Counted from the stretch's first letter, positions 50,794 through 60,336 are shown. The stretch is DNA of 64,000 nt from an uncultured Dehalococcoidia bacterium (GCA_951812625.1 CATOSP010000002.1:124001-188000), one strand, 5' to 3'. The notes: generated by a model not told the origin, from the letters alone. Translations and numbers: made by a program.

Positions 50794-51600
50794 TCAGAAC
50801 TTCGGTTGCCGTTTCTCCCGGAACGCCTGGATGCCTTCCTTTGGGTGACCGGAGGACGAAACGTACTGTACGAAGGCGAAGGTCTCAAGGGCCACTCCGT
50901 CCCTTAACGGCAGGTTATGCCCACGGCGCGCTGTGGACTTGATCCACCCCAACCCCGGACGGCTCTTGGCCCTCAGCGTTGACAGCAACGCCTCCAGTTC
51001 TGCGTCCAGGTCGTCTTCCTCTACGGCACGTAGCACCAAGCCGCAGTCTGCCGCCTCCTTGCCGGAAAGCCACTTCCCGGTAGTCAGCAGCTCCATAGCC
51101 AGTTGCATCCCGACCCGCTGCGGTAACCTCTGGGTCGAACCGCCGCCGGGCATGAGGCCGAAATTGGTGTGCTGGTCCCCGAGCCGAGCGTCCGAGGACG
51201 CCAGCGCCATGTCGCAGGCCATCATCAGTTCCAGTCCACCGGCCAGGGCAAAACCATGCACCACCGCAATGACGGGTATAGGCAGTTCCTCAAGTCTGAA
51301 AAGGCAGTCGTTTAGCCGGGTCAGGTATTGGTGCAGTTCTCCCGGGTCCTGGAAGGCAGTCTCGAAGTACACCAGGTCGGCACCGGCACAGAAGGCCCGT
51401 CCCTCGCCCCTGATTACCAGGGCCTTCATGTCCTCGTCCGCCTCCACCACGGCCACGGCATCGGCCAAATCCGCCAGCAGACCGGGACTTATGGCATTCA
51501 GGGCGGACGGGCGATTCAACCGGATGGTTGCCACCGAGTTTTCTCTATCCAGTTTCAGGTTGGTATACTCCACTTGCCCCTCCGAGACGTTCAATTTCAC
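50794..51600 (-). CDS. Enoyl-CoA hydratase/isomerase family protein
   Basis: 268 residues of the crotonase fold. The oxyanion segments are RGEGRAFCAGADL and VHGFALAGGLELMMACD, followed by ARLGDQHTNFGLMPGGGSTQRLPQRVG. The catalytic Glu of hydratases at the start of the second segment's downstream helix (..FGLxPGxG) is replaced: the line reads TNFGLMPG instead of PExxLGxxPG, so it may not be a simple hydratase. CoA substrate unknown. Confidence 0.87.
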   Translation of the reverse strand: MKLNVSEGQVEYTNLKLDRENSVATIRLNRPSALNAISPGLLADLADAVAVVEADEDMKALVIRGEGRAFCAGADLVYFETAFQDPGELHQYLTRLNDCLFRLEELPIPVIAVVHGFALAGGLELMMACDMALASSDARLGDQHTNFGLMPGGGSTQRLPQRVGMQLAMELLTTGKWLSGKEAADCGLVLRAVEEDDLDAELEALLSTLRAKSRPGLGWIKSTARRGHNLPLRDGVALETFAFVQYVSSSGHPKEGIQAFREKRQPKF

Positions 51601-51655
51601 TGCTCCAAAATATACCAGACCTTCCTACACAGCAACGGACTGGCGGAGAGACGGC

Positions 51656-51922
51656 ATGGCCCTCATCAGGTTGAGAGTGCATCCTCGAAGCGCGGCAGAC
51701 CGGGTTGTGGGATTCCGGGAAGGCGTGCTCCACCTACGGGTAACCGCACCTCCAGTGGATGGCAAGGCTAACCGCTCTGCAGTGTCACTCCTGGCCGACG
51801 CCCTGGGGATACCACGGAGCCGGGTGCGTATCGTTCGTGGCCACTCATCACGGGACAAGGCCGCTGAGGTTGAGTCCCTGACCCTCGAAGAAGTGCGACA
51901 ACGCCTGCCGCCCGGGGGTTGA
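51656..51922 (+). CDS. DUF167/YggU family protein
   Basis: 88 residues, the whole of the small YggU fold: IRLRVHPRSAADRVVGFREGVLHLRVTAPPVDGKANRSAVSLLADALGIPRSRVRIVRGHSSRDKAAEV. The family is conserved but has no known reaction. GGAGAGA precedes the ATG. It is divergent from the enoyl-CoA hydratase gene by 55 bp. Confidence 0.88.
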   Translation: MALIRLRVHPRSAADRVVGFREGVLHLRVTAPPVDGKANRSAVSLLADALGIPRSRVRIVRGHSSRDKAAEVESLTLEEVRQRLPPGG

Positions 51923-52050
51923 CCGAGTTCGGTCTCCGGGTTGGCTGGGAAGTTGCAGCGTGGGTATAATGGGCGCGTCGGCCAGGACCGCTCCAGGTCC
52001 GGCGGCAACCGGGTAAACCAGATACCACCGCCCATGCCGGAGGAGAGAGC

Positions 52051-52542
52051 TTGGAGTACTTGAACTTTAGCTGGATTCTGGAAGGCTCTCTGGCGGCCTC
52101 CAGGGGTCCGACCAACCGCCGGGACCTGATCTACCTGAAGATGCGTGACATCGCCTCGGTGATACGCATGGAGGAGCAGACCATGTCCGCTGAGGCCCTG
52201 GAGATGCGCGATCTTTACGAGCCGGTGCCGGACTTCACCGCGCCAACGCTAGAACAGATCGAGCGCATGGTCCTTTGGATAGAACAGGAGATAGAGACAT
52301 GGGAGCGGCCCGTCGTGGTCACGTGCCAGGCTGGTTTGGGGCGTACGGGCACCGTGCTGGCCTGCTACTTCGTGTACTGCGGGTACACGCCCGAGGCGGC
52401 GATAAACCTGATCCGCACCCTGCGGCCCGGTTCTATCCAGACCCCCGACCAGGAAGATGCCGTCACCCGGTTCTCCGAGCTTCTGAAGTCCCGCGAGCGG
52501 GAGCGGCGGCGCAGGGCCATCGAAGCCCTGGACAATATCTAG
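52051..52542 (+). CDS. Dual-specificity protein phosphatase-like protein
   Basis: 163 residues with the cysteine-phosphatase loop VTCQAGLGRTGTVLACYFV (C-x5-R-T/S) and a general-acid Asp candidate in VPDFTAP about 35 residues earlier. The C-terminus is rich in Arg (SRERERRRRAIEAL). It resembles the archaeal and bacterial DSP group acting on phosphoproteins or small phosphates. TTG 52051 after GGAGGAGAG. Confidence 0.85.
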   Translation: MEYLNFSWILEGSLAASRGPTNRRDLIYLKMRDIASVIRMEEQTMSAEALEMRDLYEPVPDFTAPTLEQIERMVLWIEQEIETWERPVVVTCQAGLGRTGTVLACYFVYCGYTPEAAINLIRTLRPGSIQTPDQEDAVTRFSELLKSRERERRRRAIEALDNI

Positions 52543-52648
52543 CCACCGCCTGGAAACCGGGACTGGATTCCGTTGGAGGACTGGAGCAACAGGTTGAGTC
52601 CTGCATCACCCCCAGTTTTGCCCAGACTCTGAGCGAAGGAGCACCCGA

Positions 52649-53137
52649 GTGTCCCAGCTCCCCATCCCATTGAAGATACCGCAAGCCATCCTGGAGGAGG
52701 TCTATCGGGAGGCCCGGCGCGCCTTTCCTGCCGAGTGCTGTGGCTGGCTCTCGGGCCCCAGGGACGGGTCTGGAGTCGTCGCCGTGCGCAGTTGCGAAAA
52801 CGCCCAGGCATCCGGGACTCACCCCACTGTCGCTGAGCGCACCGCCGAGACGGCCTACGTGCTTACTGGCAGCGACTTGCTGGAGTTGAACAACAGCCTG
52901 GAGACCGAAACTCCGGCGAGGATCATCTATCACTCCCATCCCAACGGCGGGGCCTATCTTTCCGCGACGGACCGGGACGTGGCCACCAGCCCCTGGGGAG
53001 ACGGCCCGGCTTACCCCGTCCAGCAACTTGTGGTTGGAATCGACGCAGACCGGGTGGTCGCCGCTGTTTTGTTTGATTGGTCCGATGAGGAAAGCGATTT
53101 CGTGGAGATAGCTCGGTTCGAAGGAGCCGACATCTGA
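52649..53137 (+). CDS. JAMM/MPN+ metallopeptidase (M67 family)
   Basis: 162 residues. Catalytic Glu in FPAECCGWL and the full zinc motif H-S-H-x7-S-x2-D (HSHPNGGAYLSATD). Small bacterial JAMM proteins such as Mec cleave peptides or amino acids from the C-terminus of ubiquitin-like sulfur carriers. A MoaD/ThiS-type carrier is encoded at 5844, so it is a plausible client, though not adjacent. GTG start 52649. Confidence 0.87.
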   Translation: MSQLPIPLKIPQAILEEVYREARRAFPAECCGWLSGPRDGSGVVAVRSCENAQASGTHPTVAERTAETAYVLTGSDLLELNNSLETETPARIIYHSHPNGGAYLSATDRDVATSPWGDGPAYPVQQLVVGIDADRVVAAVLFDWSDEESDFVEIARFEGADI

Positions 53138-53166
53138 CACGAGGCTTCCTGCCACCTGGCAGCCCA

Positions 53167-55458
53167 TTGCGTTCGCTCTATATTGCACCTCTGGTCCTGA
53201 TTGTGGTCGCCGCATCCGTGGCGACTGCCTGCGACCTGGAGCTACCGGGCACACCGGCCCAAGGCCGTTCCCCTGCCACGACATCCGATCCACCTGTACC
53301 TGTTCCCTCCGAGACTGCCACTCAGATCGCGGCTCCAACCATGCCCGCACCGACTGCCACTGGAGTGTCACCGATTGCTGCTGACCCCTCCCATTCTCCC
53401 ACCAGCACACCTGGCCCGGAATGGCCCAATCCCCATCCCGGACACACCGACTGGGTTCGAGAAAGGCTGGAGGCGGTCATAGGGCTTTACGACCTGACTG
53501 CTGAGGGAGCGGCCCTGCTGCGCAGTTTGGACCTGCGGCAGATGCGCGGTGAGCCGGGATTCTTCGGCAGTTATGGATTCCACGGCTGGGCGGGGGTTGG
53601 AGAAGCTAAGCCAATCCCGGTAATTCACGAGCTTTCCCACTCCTACTGGGGCGGGTTTCCCGTAGAAGGACGTCCAGACCTCAGTTGGGAATGGCCTACG
53701 GATGGCGGTCATCCCCAGGCCCTGGAGCAATACCACGCTGACGTCTTGGTGTTCATGTCCCAGCCCCCCGACAGCTTCGAACCGTTGCGGCAACGTCTCC
53801 GCAACTTGCCCGGACTCAGCTCCGAGAACCTGGAACCGCTCCTGCACAATCTGGAAGCCGATATGGTGTACAACACCGGGGGAAACCTGTCCCTGGTGCC
53901 GCCGGTCCTGCGCAAGTATTGGAGCCGGGCATTGAAGTACGGGGAGTTCGACTCCTGGTACGATGCTGCGGGGTGGTTCTTGTCATTGTCCCCGGAAGAC
54001 CGCGGGGTTATCGGCCAGTACCTGGGGTTCGAGCATCTGGACCTGCGTGACTACGATCTGGCCATATCTGCCGCACCTTCCCGGCTGTCCAATAGAAGGA
54101 GCAGTATCCTGACAGGAGAGGAGAAGCAGCGGCTTTATGACCTGGCTGACCAGTTCGACCTGCTCATCGGAGACCCGCACCGGGATGAGAACTTCACCTT
54201 CTGGCGCAGCTACCTTCGGGACAAGGTGCGGCTGCACAGGAAGCATCCAGGCTATCTGGCGTCTCTTGATCTGCCCAGGTCCGGGCAACTGGCGGAGGCG
54301 CTGGACATTGCCACGGGGCTAGATTCCTTGCCTGCCGAGGACCGCGCCGAGGCCCTACGCCGACACATCGCCGCCAGTCCGTTTCTAGTAAATCTCCTCC
54401 CTGCCTTTGACGACCGGACGCTGTTGGACCTGTTCTCAAGTGACCCGGACCTTCCAGGGGGTACGACCCTCCGGGCTACGGCCAGCTTCGTGGAGCGGCT
54501 GCAACGGTTTGAGGGGGTGGTCAACCGCATCCTGGCCGATGGGAGGGAGTCACCAAGCCAAGGCGCAATCGAGATGGGTGGGTTCCTCGAAGACATTGGC
54601 TACGGCCCGAAGGAAGACGTGAGGCTGTTTCTTGACCTGATGCTTGGGAGTGACCGGGAGACAACCAACCTGGTCGTCGCGGAATTGGACAAGACAGGTT
54701 TCCGAAGGCTGATGGAGGTTGCCCCGGCCCAGGTCCGTTTCATCCTGTGGCCGGAGCAACTGCTCGCCAAACTGGACATCACCAGCGGTGCAACTTTCGA
54801 AACTCTTGCCGAGGGGACTGGGATTCTTCTGGAGGAGACTTCGGGGAACTTCATCATCGACGAGCCGTTCCTTCATGCCATGTACGCCGTGATTGCTGCC
54901 CGCTCTGAAAGTTCGCCGCGTGACATGGCCCGCGTGCTGGAATCCGGCCGGTTCCCCCTGCATGGCTTCATCAGGCAGCAGCCGCGAGCTGCGGTGAACA
55001 TCCTCGGAGGTGACATCGAAACTGCACTGGACATCATCCGTAATGGCGACCTGGTAGTATCTCCTCCGGCCAGGAACCTACACCAACTGGTACATGCCGG
55101 GCCGGAGTTGGCCGCAACCCTGCTGACGGCCCTGGACCAACGCGGCGAGTACGAACTGGTACGTGCATCCTTGGGATACATTGCCTATGACCACCAACGC
55201 GCCGATGTAGCCCCGGGGCTGGGGATTTCCCTGGAAGACGATGCCAGGTTCCTGCATGGGCTGATGACTGAGAACGGCGATGGCTGGCTCTCAGACCGGG
55301 TAGGACAAGCCGTCGACTACTACACCAGCCCTGAGTCCGGCCCACCGGCAGACTTCGTGCCACAGTTCCAAGCCACACTGTTGGCAGCGGTTGATCACCT
55401 CACGGATGAGTCGGACAGGGAAAAGTTGCGGCGAATCGCTCAGCACGTGGTCCGTTAG
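53167..55458 (+). CDS. Large lipoprotein with HExxH metallopeptidase-like motif
   Basis: 763 residues. Lipobox SVATAC with Cys22, then a Pro/Thr/Ser-rich linker (residues 27-92). Next is a domain with VIHELSHSYWGG (His154-Glu155-His158), a zincin-type HExxH, followed by ALEQYHADVLVFM, which could supply a third ligand. The rest is helical and repeat-like (LRRLMEV, FLDLMLGSD..). No family recognised. It is exported and anchored to the membrane, and would be a peptidase if the motif is used. It lies 29 bp after the JAMM gene and may be co-transcribed. Confidence 0.7.
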   Translation: MRSLYIAPLVLIVVAASVATACDLELPGTPAQGRSPATTSDPPVPVPSETATQIAAPTMPAPTATGVSPIAADPSHSPTSTPGPEWPNPHPGHTDWVRERLEAVIGLYDLTAEGAALLRSLDLRQMRGEPGFFGSYGFHGWAGVGEAKPIPVIHELSHSYWGGFPVEGRPDLSWEWPTDGGHPQALEQYHADVLVFMSQPPDSFEPLRQRLRNLPGLSSENLEPLLHNLEADMVYNTGGNLSLVPPVLRKYWSRALKYGEFDSWYDAAGWFLSLSPEDRGVIGQYLGFEHLDLRDYDLAISAAPSRLSNRRSSILTGEEKQRLYDLADQFDLLIGDPHRDENFTFWRSYLRDKVRLHRKHPGYLASLDLPRSGQLAEALDIATGLDSLPAEDRAEALRRHIAASPFLVNLLPAFDDRTLLDLFSSDPDLPGGTTLRATASFVERLQRFEGVVNRILADGRESPSQGAIEMGGFLEDIGYGPKEDVRLFLDLMLGSDRETTNLVVAELDKTGFRRLMEVAPAQVRFILWPEQLLAKLDITSGATFETLAEGTGILLEETSGNFIIDEPFLHAMYAVIAARSESSPRDMARVLESGRFPLHGFIRQQPRAAVNILGGDIETALDIIRNGDLVVSPPARNLHQLVHAGPELAATLLTALDQRGEYELVRASLGYIAYDHQRADVAPGLGISLEDDARFLHGLMTENGDGWLSDRVGQAVDYYTSPESGPPADFVPQFQATLLAAVDHLTDESDREKLRRIAQHVVR

Positions 55459-55495
55459 GCTTCTCAAGATTCCGCACCGGCGTGCGTCTCCGGAG

Positions 55496-56506
55496 CTAAC
55501 GGGTGTTCAGATAGGAGTCGAGTTGGGCCAGTAATTCGGCGCGGCGGGTATCGTCAAGAAATGCGGCGTTGAAGGAATTGCGGGCTATAGAGGCCAGGGT
55601 GGCGTCGTCAATGCCCAGGCGGTCCTGCATCGACTGGTAGTTTTCGTTGATGTATCCCCCGAAGAAGGCGGGGTCGTCCGAGTTGAGGGTTACCGTCAAC
55701 CCGGCATCCAGCATATCCCGTAGTGGGTGCTGTTCCAGCGTGTCCACGACCCGTAGCTTGTGGTTGGACAGGGGGCAGACCGTAAACGGAATGGCTCGCC
55801 CGGCAAGTTCGGAGGTGAGGGAAGGATCGTCAAGCACACGGCAGCCGTGGTCGATGCGCTGCACCCGGAGGATGTCCACGGCTTCCCGGACATACTCAGC
55901 CGGTCCCTCCTCGCCAGCGTGAGCTACTGCGGCGAACCCGGCGTCCCGGGCTTGAGCGAAGACCCGGGTGAACTTCCCCGGCGGGTTGCCCGTCTCGCTG
56001 GAGTCCAGTCCGACGGCGTATATTGACTCGCGGAAGGGCATGGCCTGTTCCAGTGTGGCCATCGCGTCATCCTCCTCCAAGTGGCGGAGGAAGCACATGA
56101 TCAGCCGGGATGTGATGCCGTGCCGTTCCCGTCCGTAGTCCAGGCCTGCCCGGATGCCGTTGCAGACGGTGGCGAAGTCCATGCCGCGGGAGGTGTGGGC
56201 CTGGGGGTCGAAGAAAATCTCGGCATGGCGAACGGTCTGAGCAGCAACCCGGTCCAGGTATGCGCAGGTCAGGTCGCAGAAATCATCCTGGGTAATCAGG
56301 ACGGACATGCACTGGTAGTAGATGCTCAGGAACTCGTCCAGGTTGGAGAAATTGTAGGCCGCCTTCGCCTCATCCGCCGACGCGAAGGGCAGCGGGACGT
56401 TGTTCCGGCGGGCGATGCGGAGCATCAACTCCGGCTCGAAAGTCCCCTCGATGTGCAGGTGCAACTCGGCCTTGGGCAGATGCTCAATGAACGGAGAGAC
56501 TGTCAT
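55496..56506 (-). CDS. Adenosine/adenine deaminase family protein
   Basis: 336 residues. Metal and catalytic residues: HLHIEG (HxH), His-Glu in VAHAGEEGP, His in RIDHGCR and Asp-Asp in LNSDDPAFFGG. The N-terminus PKAELHLHIEGTFEPELMLRIARRN is closer to the adenine deaminase branch than to classical adenosine deaminase. It removes the 6-amino group in purine salvage. ATG 56506; last gene after leuB and the exchanger. Confidence 0.88.
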   Translation of the reverse strand: MTVSPFIEHLPKAELHLHIEGTFEPELMLRIARRNNVPLPFASADEAKAAYNFSNLDEFLSIYYQCMSVLITQDDFCDLTCAYLDRVAAQTVRHAEIFFDPQAHTSRGMDFATVCNGIRAGLDYGRERHGITSRLIMCFLRHLEEDDAMATLEQAMPFRESIYAVGLDSSETGNPPGKFTRVFAQARDAGFAAVAHAGEEGPAEYVREAVDILRVQRIDHGCRVLDDPSLTSELAGRAIPFTVCPLSNHKLRVVDTLEQHPLRDMLDAGLTVTLNSDDPAFFGGYINENYQSMQDRLGIDDATLASIARNSFNAAFLDDTRRAELLAQLDSYLNTR

Positions 56507-56579
56507 CGTCCACACCCTTGCGCCGGTAGGCTCAACCAGTGTCCGGCCGCCTATGAAGGCTGATACTACCGGACAACGC

Positions 56580-57623
56580 CTACCCTGCCGTTCCCAGCCG
56601 GATAACGGCCACTGCCCCGGCAATGTAGCCCAACGCCATCAATACCATCACGGCGCGGGCTGTCAGGCTCCCGATGCGGTCGCGGAACAGGATCAGCGCC
56701 ATCCCTGCCAGCATAAGTACTATGGCCACTCCTCCGGATATGAAGTGGACCGGCTCCGCCCGGTTTACCAGGATAGCTACCGTGTCCACGATCCCGCCGT
56801 CCAGTTGGCCGCCCCGGTAGAACAGGTCGGCATAGAACAGGATGGTGACGTTGAAAGCGCAACTGCCGTACAGCCCGGCCACCCCCAAGTCTATAGCGCC
56901 GAGCCGGGCAGCGGCCACTGTGGCCGAGGCTTCGGGCATGGTGGTGACCAGCGACACCAGCAGAATCCCCAGGGTGCCCGAGGAGATGCCGGTTATTCCC
57001 GCGATGGAATCGGTGCTCCAGCCCAGGAAGTAGCCTGAAACAATCACCCCTGCCGACACCAGGGAGAACATCACCCATGCCTTGCCCAGGCCCATGCCGG
57101 GGTCTTCCTCTTCGCCGGCGTCACCTGCGGGCCGGGTCTTGTAGACTATCCACATTCCGACCAGGAACACGCCCAGCAGTATGATCGAGGCGACCCCGAC
57201 CTTGAACACGGCCAGATCCCACCTGATTGCGCCGAAAACTAGCACCAGCGCGGTTAGTCCCGCCGCCGTGGCTATCAGGTATCCCTGGGCCGGGGTGACC
57301 CTCTCCAGGAACAGTTTGCCCCCGAAGACGAGCGCCACCATCGCCAGGGTGAACATGTTCAGCATGTTGGCCCCGACCACGTTGCCAACGGCAATCCCAG
57401 GGTTGGGTGGGTCGATGAGCCGGACCACGGTGATGTTGGTAGCCAGTTCCGGCAGCGAAGTTGCCAGCGCGATCAGGATGCTGCCCACGAACAAGCGGCC
57501 CCAGCCCGTCAAGGTGGCGAGGGCGTCTCCGTAGACCGCCAGCTTGATGCCGAAGAATATGACCGCGGCGGCGCTTGCAAGGAAAATCAGGAGGGCGATG
57601 GGGAGGCTGTGGATTTCCGGCAT
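56580..57623 (-). CDS. Sodium/calcium exchanger family membrane protein (CaCA)
   Basis: 347 residues with about 10 helices and the two alpha-repeats: GSILIALATSLPELATNITVVRLIDPPNPGIAVGNVVGANMLN near residue 48 and GILLVSLVTTMPEASATVAAARLGAIDLGVAGLYGSCAFN near residue 225. It exchanges calcium or another cation for sodium or protons. It begins 26 bp after leuB. Confidence 0.9.
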   Translation of the reverse strand: MPEIHSLPIALLIFLASAAAVIFFGIKLAVYGDALATLTGWGRLFVGSILIALATSLPELATNITVVRLIDPPNPGIAVGNVVGANMLNMFTLAMVALVFGGKLFLERVTPAQGYLIATAAGLTALVLVFGAIRWDLAVFKVGVASIILLGVFLVGMWIVYKTRPAGDAGEEEDPGMGLGKAWVMFSLVSAGVIVSGYFLGWSTDSIAGITGISSGTLGILLVSLVTTMPEASATVAAARLGAIDLGVAGLYGSCAFNVTILFYADLFYRGGQLDGGIVDTVAILVNRAEPVHFISGGVAIVLMLAGMALILFRDRIGSLTARAVMVLMALGYIAGAVAVIRLGTAG

Positions 57624-57649
57624 AAACGGTTGACAGCGTGGGCCGCCTG

Positions 57650-58750
57650 CTACGCCCCCTGCTCTAGGACTGCCACGATGCGATCCCCCATTTCCGCCGT
57701 GCTTACCTCGCGTGCGCCGGAGGAGGCGATGTCGCGGGTGCGGTATCCTTCGGTCACCACCTGGTCCACTGCCGCTTCGATGCTTGCGGCTTCCTCGGTC
57801 AGGCCCAGGGAGTAGCGCAGCATCAGGGCCGCGCTGAGGATGGAGCCGATGGGGTTGGCGATGCCCTGTCCCGCGATGTCGGGCGCGGTGCCGTGGATCG
57901 GCTCATAGAAGCCCAGCGTCCGCCGTCCTTCCAGGGGTACCCCTGCGAGGCTGGCCGAAGGCAGAAGGCCCATCGACGCGGCCAGAACCGAGGCCTCATC
58001 GGTCAGTATGTCGCCAAATGTGTTCTCGGACACGATGACGTCGAAGCTGGCCGGACGCTGGATTAACTGCATGGCGCAGGCGTCCACCAGAACATGTTCC
58101 ATCTGTACGTTGGGGTACTCCGGAGCGAGGCGAGTTGCTACCTGCCGCCACAACCGCGACGATTCCAGGACGTTGGCTTTGTCCACCGACGCCAGCTTGC
58201 CTCGCCTCCCCTGGGCAAGCTCGAAACCTACCCGGAGGATGCGTTCGATCTCGGACTCGGTGTACCTCAGGGTGTCCACGGCGGTCCAGCCTTGGGGCGT
58301 CTCGTGGCGCTCCTTGGGCTGGGCATAGTAGAGACCGCCGGTCAGTTCCCGCACTACCACCATGTCCACGCCGTCAATCACGTCGGGCTTGAGCACGTTG
58401 GAGTCGGCCAGGAGCGCATATACCTTGACCGGGCGGATGTTGGCGAATACTCCCAGGACGGCCCTCAGTTGCAGCAGTCCGTCCTCCGGACGCATGGAGG
58501 CAGTGGGATCGTCCCACTTTGGACCGCCAACGGCCCCGAAAAGGACAGAGTCGCTGCCAGAAGCCAGATCCCGCACCGAGGGGAGCAGAGGCGTCCCGTT
58601 CCGGTCGATGGAGATGCCGCCGACGTCCCCGTACTCCAGCCGGAATGTGTGCCCGAATACCCGGCCGGCCGCCTGTAGCACCCGCACGCTCTGGGTGGTT
58701 ACCTCCGGCCCGATGCCGTCCCCGCCAAGGACGGCAATATCAAACTCCAC
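57650..58750 (-). CDS. leuB: 3-Isopropylmalate dehydrogenase
   Basis: 366 residues. Motifs: GGDGIGPEVT, FGAVGGPKWDD, RPVKVYALL, VRELTGGLYYAQPKERH, DKANVLESSRLWRQV, DACAMQLIQRP and SENTFGDILTDEASVLAASMGLLPSASL, then EPIHGTAPDIAGQGIANPIGSILS. It oxidises 3-isopropylmalate in leucine synthesis. GTG 58750 follows AAGGAGG. No other leu genes are in the window. Confidence 0.94.
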   Translation of the reverse strand: MEFDIAVLGGDGIGPEVTTQSVRVLQAAGRVFGHTFRLEYGDVGGISIDRNGTPLLPSVRDLASGSDSVLFGAVGGPKWDDPTASMRPEDGLLQLRAVLGVFANIRPVKVYALLADSNVLKPDVIDGVDMVVVRELTGGLYYAQPKERHETPQGWTAVDTLRYTESEIERILRVGFELAQGRRGKLASVDKANVLESSRLWRQVATRLAPEYPNVQMEHVLVDACAMQLIQRPASFDVIVSENTFGDILTDEASVLAASMGLLPSASLAGVPLEGRRTLGFYEPIHGTAPDIAGQGIANPIGSILSAALMLRYSLGLTEEAASIEAAVDQVVTEGYRTRDIASSGAREVSTAEMGDRIVAVLEQGA

Positions 58751-58877
58751 TGGAAGCCTCCTTGAGTTCATCGGGAGACGGATCCCAAACGAGCGAACCG
58801 ACCCCACACCGGGGATGGAGTGACGTTCCCAGTACTCACACAAACGGGCCGGACATCCGACCCCTCAATTCGGCCCC

Positions 58878-58906
58878 AGTATACAAGCAAACAAAACCCC
58901 TATCAA
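58878..58906 (-). promoter_or_regulatory. Strong promoter for leuB operon
   Basis: On the minus strand TTGATA (58901-58906), a 17-bp spacer and TATACT (58878-58883), giving a leader of about 120 nt. I see no T-box or leader-peptide signature in it. Confidence 0.7.
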
Positions 58907-59448
58907 ACGGAATGGCTACGGGACGCAAGCCCTTGGAAAAATCCTTTACCCCGGACAATCGCGGACATTTCCGGACACTCTTGCTCACTACCGAGCGGGG
59001 CCGGAGAGGTTTTTGTTATCGCGGACATTTGAGGACATTCCCGGTCACCGTGCTGAGTTTGGGTCGGAACAATTCTTGTCTTCCCCCTCAATTCCGTTCA
59101 TTGTCAGCCATTTCGTTCCATTGGCGAGGATAAGGTCCTGGTGAGGGCCGCGGCGGGCCAACGGGTGGAGGACATAACCTGTTACAAGACATGATAGGGA
59201 AGCGCAACCAGGGTTGGAAAGAGGCAAGTGTCAGTAATTGGGCACCAGCAAGCGACCCAGGGATGGAACACTCCCGTCCGAGTAGAGGACAGGTCCTAGG
59301 TCGCAACGCTGACAAGGTTTGGCCGAGTGCTTTATGCGTGTTTCGCCAGGGAGTATCATGGGATACACGGTAGCGACCGATTGGTGAGAGTGCTCGCTGC
59401 CGCAGAAGTGGACCAAAGCCAATCCTCAACTGGAGTATCGTAGACCAC
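58907..59448. other. Divergent intergenic region before the membrane-protein gene
   Basis: About 540 bp with no credible gene, largely made of dispersed repeat copy E. Confidence 0.55.
58930..59235. repeat. Dispersed divergent-gap repeat, copy E
   Basis: CGGACATTTCCGGACA-type words at 58960-59045 match copy D. A decayed motif 1 (TCAATTCCGTTCATTGTCAG..) lies near 59085-59125. Motif 2 at 59191-59235 begins ATGATAGGGAAG and ends GGCAAGTGTCAGT. Confidence 0.7.
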
Positions 59449-60201
59449 ATGCAGAACATGGCCGACTCTATTCCCCCGGCAAGCGACGCATCTGGTGCGA
59501 CGCAGGCCGCTGGGGCTCGTATGACAGCCCTGCTGTTCCTGGTAGTTGTAGCCGCTACTGCGGTTTCGGTCGTCACCCGGCTGACGGTTGACCCGGACCA
59601 GCCGACCTTGCTGGAGTCCATGAACGCCATTGCCGAGGGCCGCGCGTTGTACTACACCGCGGCGGTGGCACGGATTGTAGCGGGCCTGGCGTTCATGGTT
59701 GGTGGATGGTGTTTGTTCAGATCCTGGAACGTGACGGCGAACCGCAACGCCCAACTGGTGCTGGTCCTGTTCGGGGCGTCGGGTATTGCCACGGCCCTGT
59801 CCGGCGTGTCGTCCGCAGCACTGGCAAGCCTTGCTCCCGTAGTAGCTGCGTCGGCAGGCGCGGGTGCGGTTCCCGCGTCGGTCGAGACTGTCGACTATCT
59901 GCTTCCCGCGCCGGTGGTGGCCTTCGACTATCTCCGCTGGGTCGCAGGCAAGGCCGGTTACGCCCTGGCTGGCCTGGCTCTGATCAGCGTTGGGTGGCGT
60001 CAAGCAACTTCGTTTGGAATCCACCGAAGCATCGCCCCCGTGTCAATTGTTATTGGCGTAGCGATGCTGTTCATCTGGATTGACGCGGCGACTGTCATGC
60101 ACCGCATCAGCGGCCCAGCCTTCCTCGTGTGGCTGATAGTGATGGCGACCTTGTTCCTGGCCAATCGTACCCCGACCGTCGCTACATCCCTGAATACCTG
60201 A
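59449..60201 (+). CDS. Membrane protein, 250 aa (DUF4386-like?)
   Basis: About six hydrophobic segments (TALLFLVVVAATAVSVV, YTAAVARIVAGLAFMVGGWCLF, AQLVLVLFGASGIATAL, YALAGLALISVGW, IAPVSIVIGVAMLFIWI, GPAFLVWLIVMATLFL). The arrangement resembles small DUF4386-type membrane proteins but I cannot confirm this. No charged catalytic motif. Confidence 0.65.
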   Translation: MQNMADSIPPASDASGATQAAGARMTALLFLVVVAATAVSVVTRLTVDPDQPTLLESMNAIAEGRALYYTAAVARIVAGLAFMVGGWCLFRSWNVTANRNAQLVLVLFGASGIATALSGVSSAALASLAPVVAASAGAGAVPASVETVDYLLPAPVVAFDYLRWVAGKAGYALAGLALISVGWRQATSFGIHRSIAPVSIVIGVAMLFIWIDAATVMHRISGPAFLVWLIVMATLFLANRTPTVATSLNT

Positions 60202-60258
60202 GAAAGTCCAATAAGTGAGGACTGAGCGCGGAGGTATCCACCCCCCAGCTTGCTCTCC

Positions 60259-60288
60259 TTGCCAATGGCGAGGCTGCTGGTCTATTAT
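60259..60288 (+). promoter_or_regulatory. Promoter for glcD
   Basis: TTGCCA (60259-60264), an 18-bp spacer and TATTAT (60283-60288). It supports the TTG start at 60337 over the upstream ATG at 60250. Confidence 0.6.
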
Positions 60289-60336
60289 CATGCCAAGTTC
60301 CTGTCTTACTTCAGGCGGGCTTGGGAGTGGTGCTTC

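Noticed and set aside
59088-59630. 180-codon minus-strand frame near the dispersed repeat copy E
   Set aside because: It runs through non-coding repeat sequence and opposite the membrane-protein gene and has no domain.
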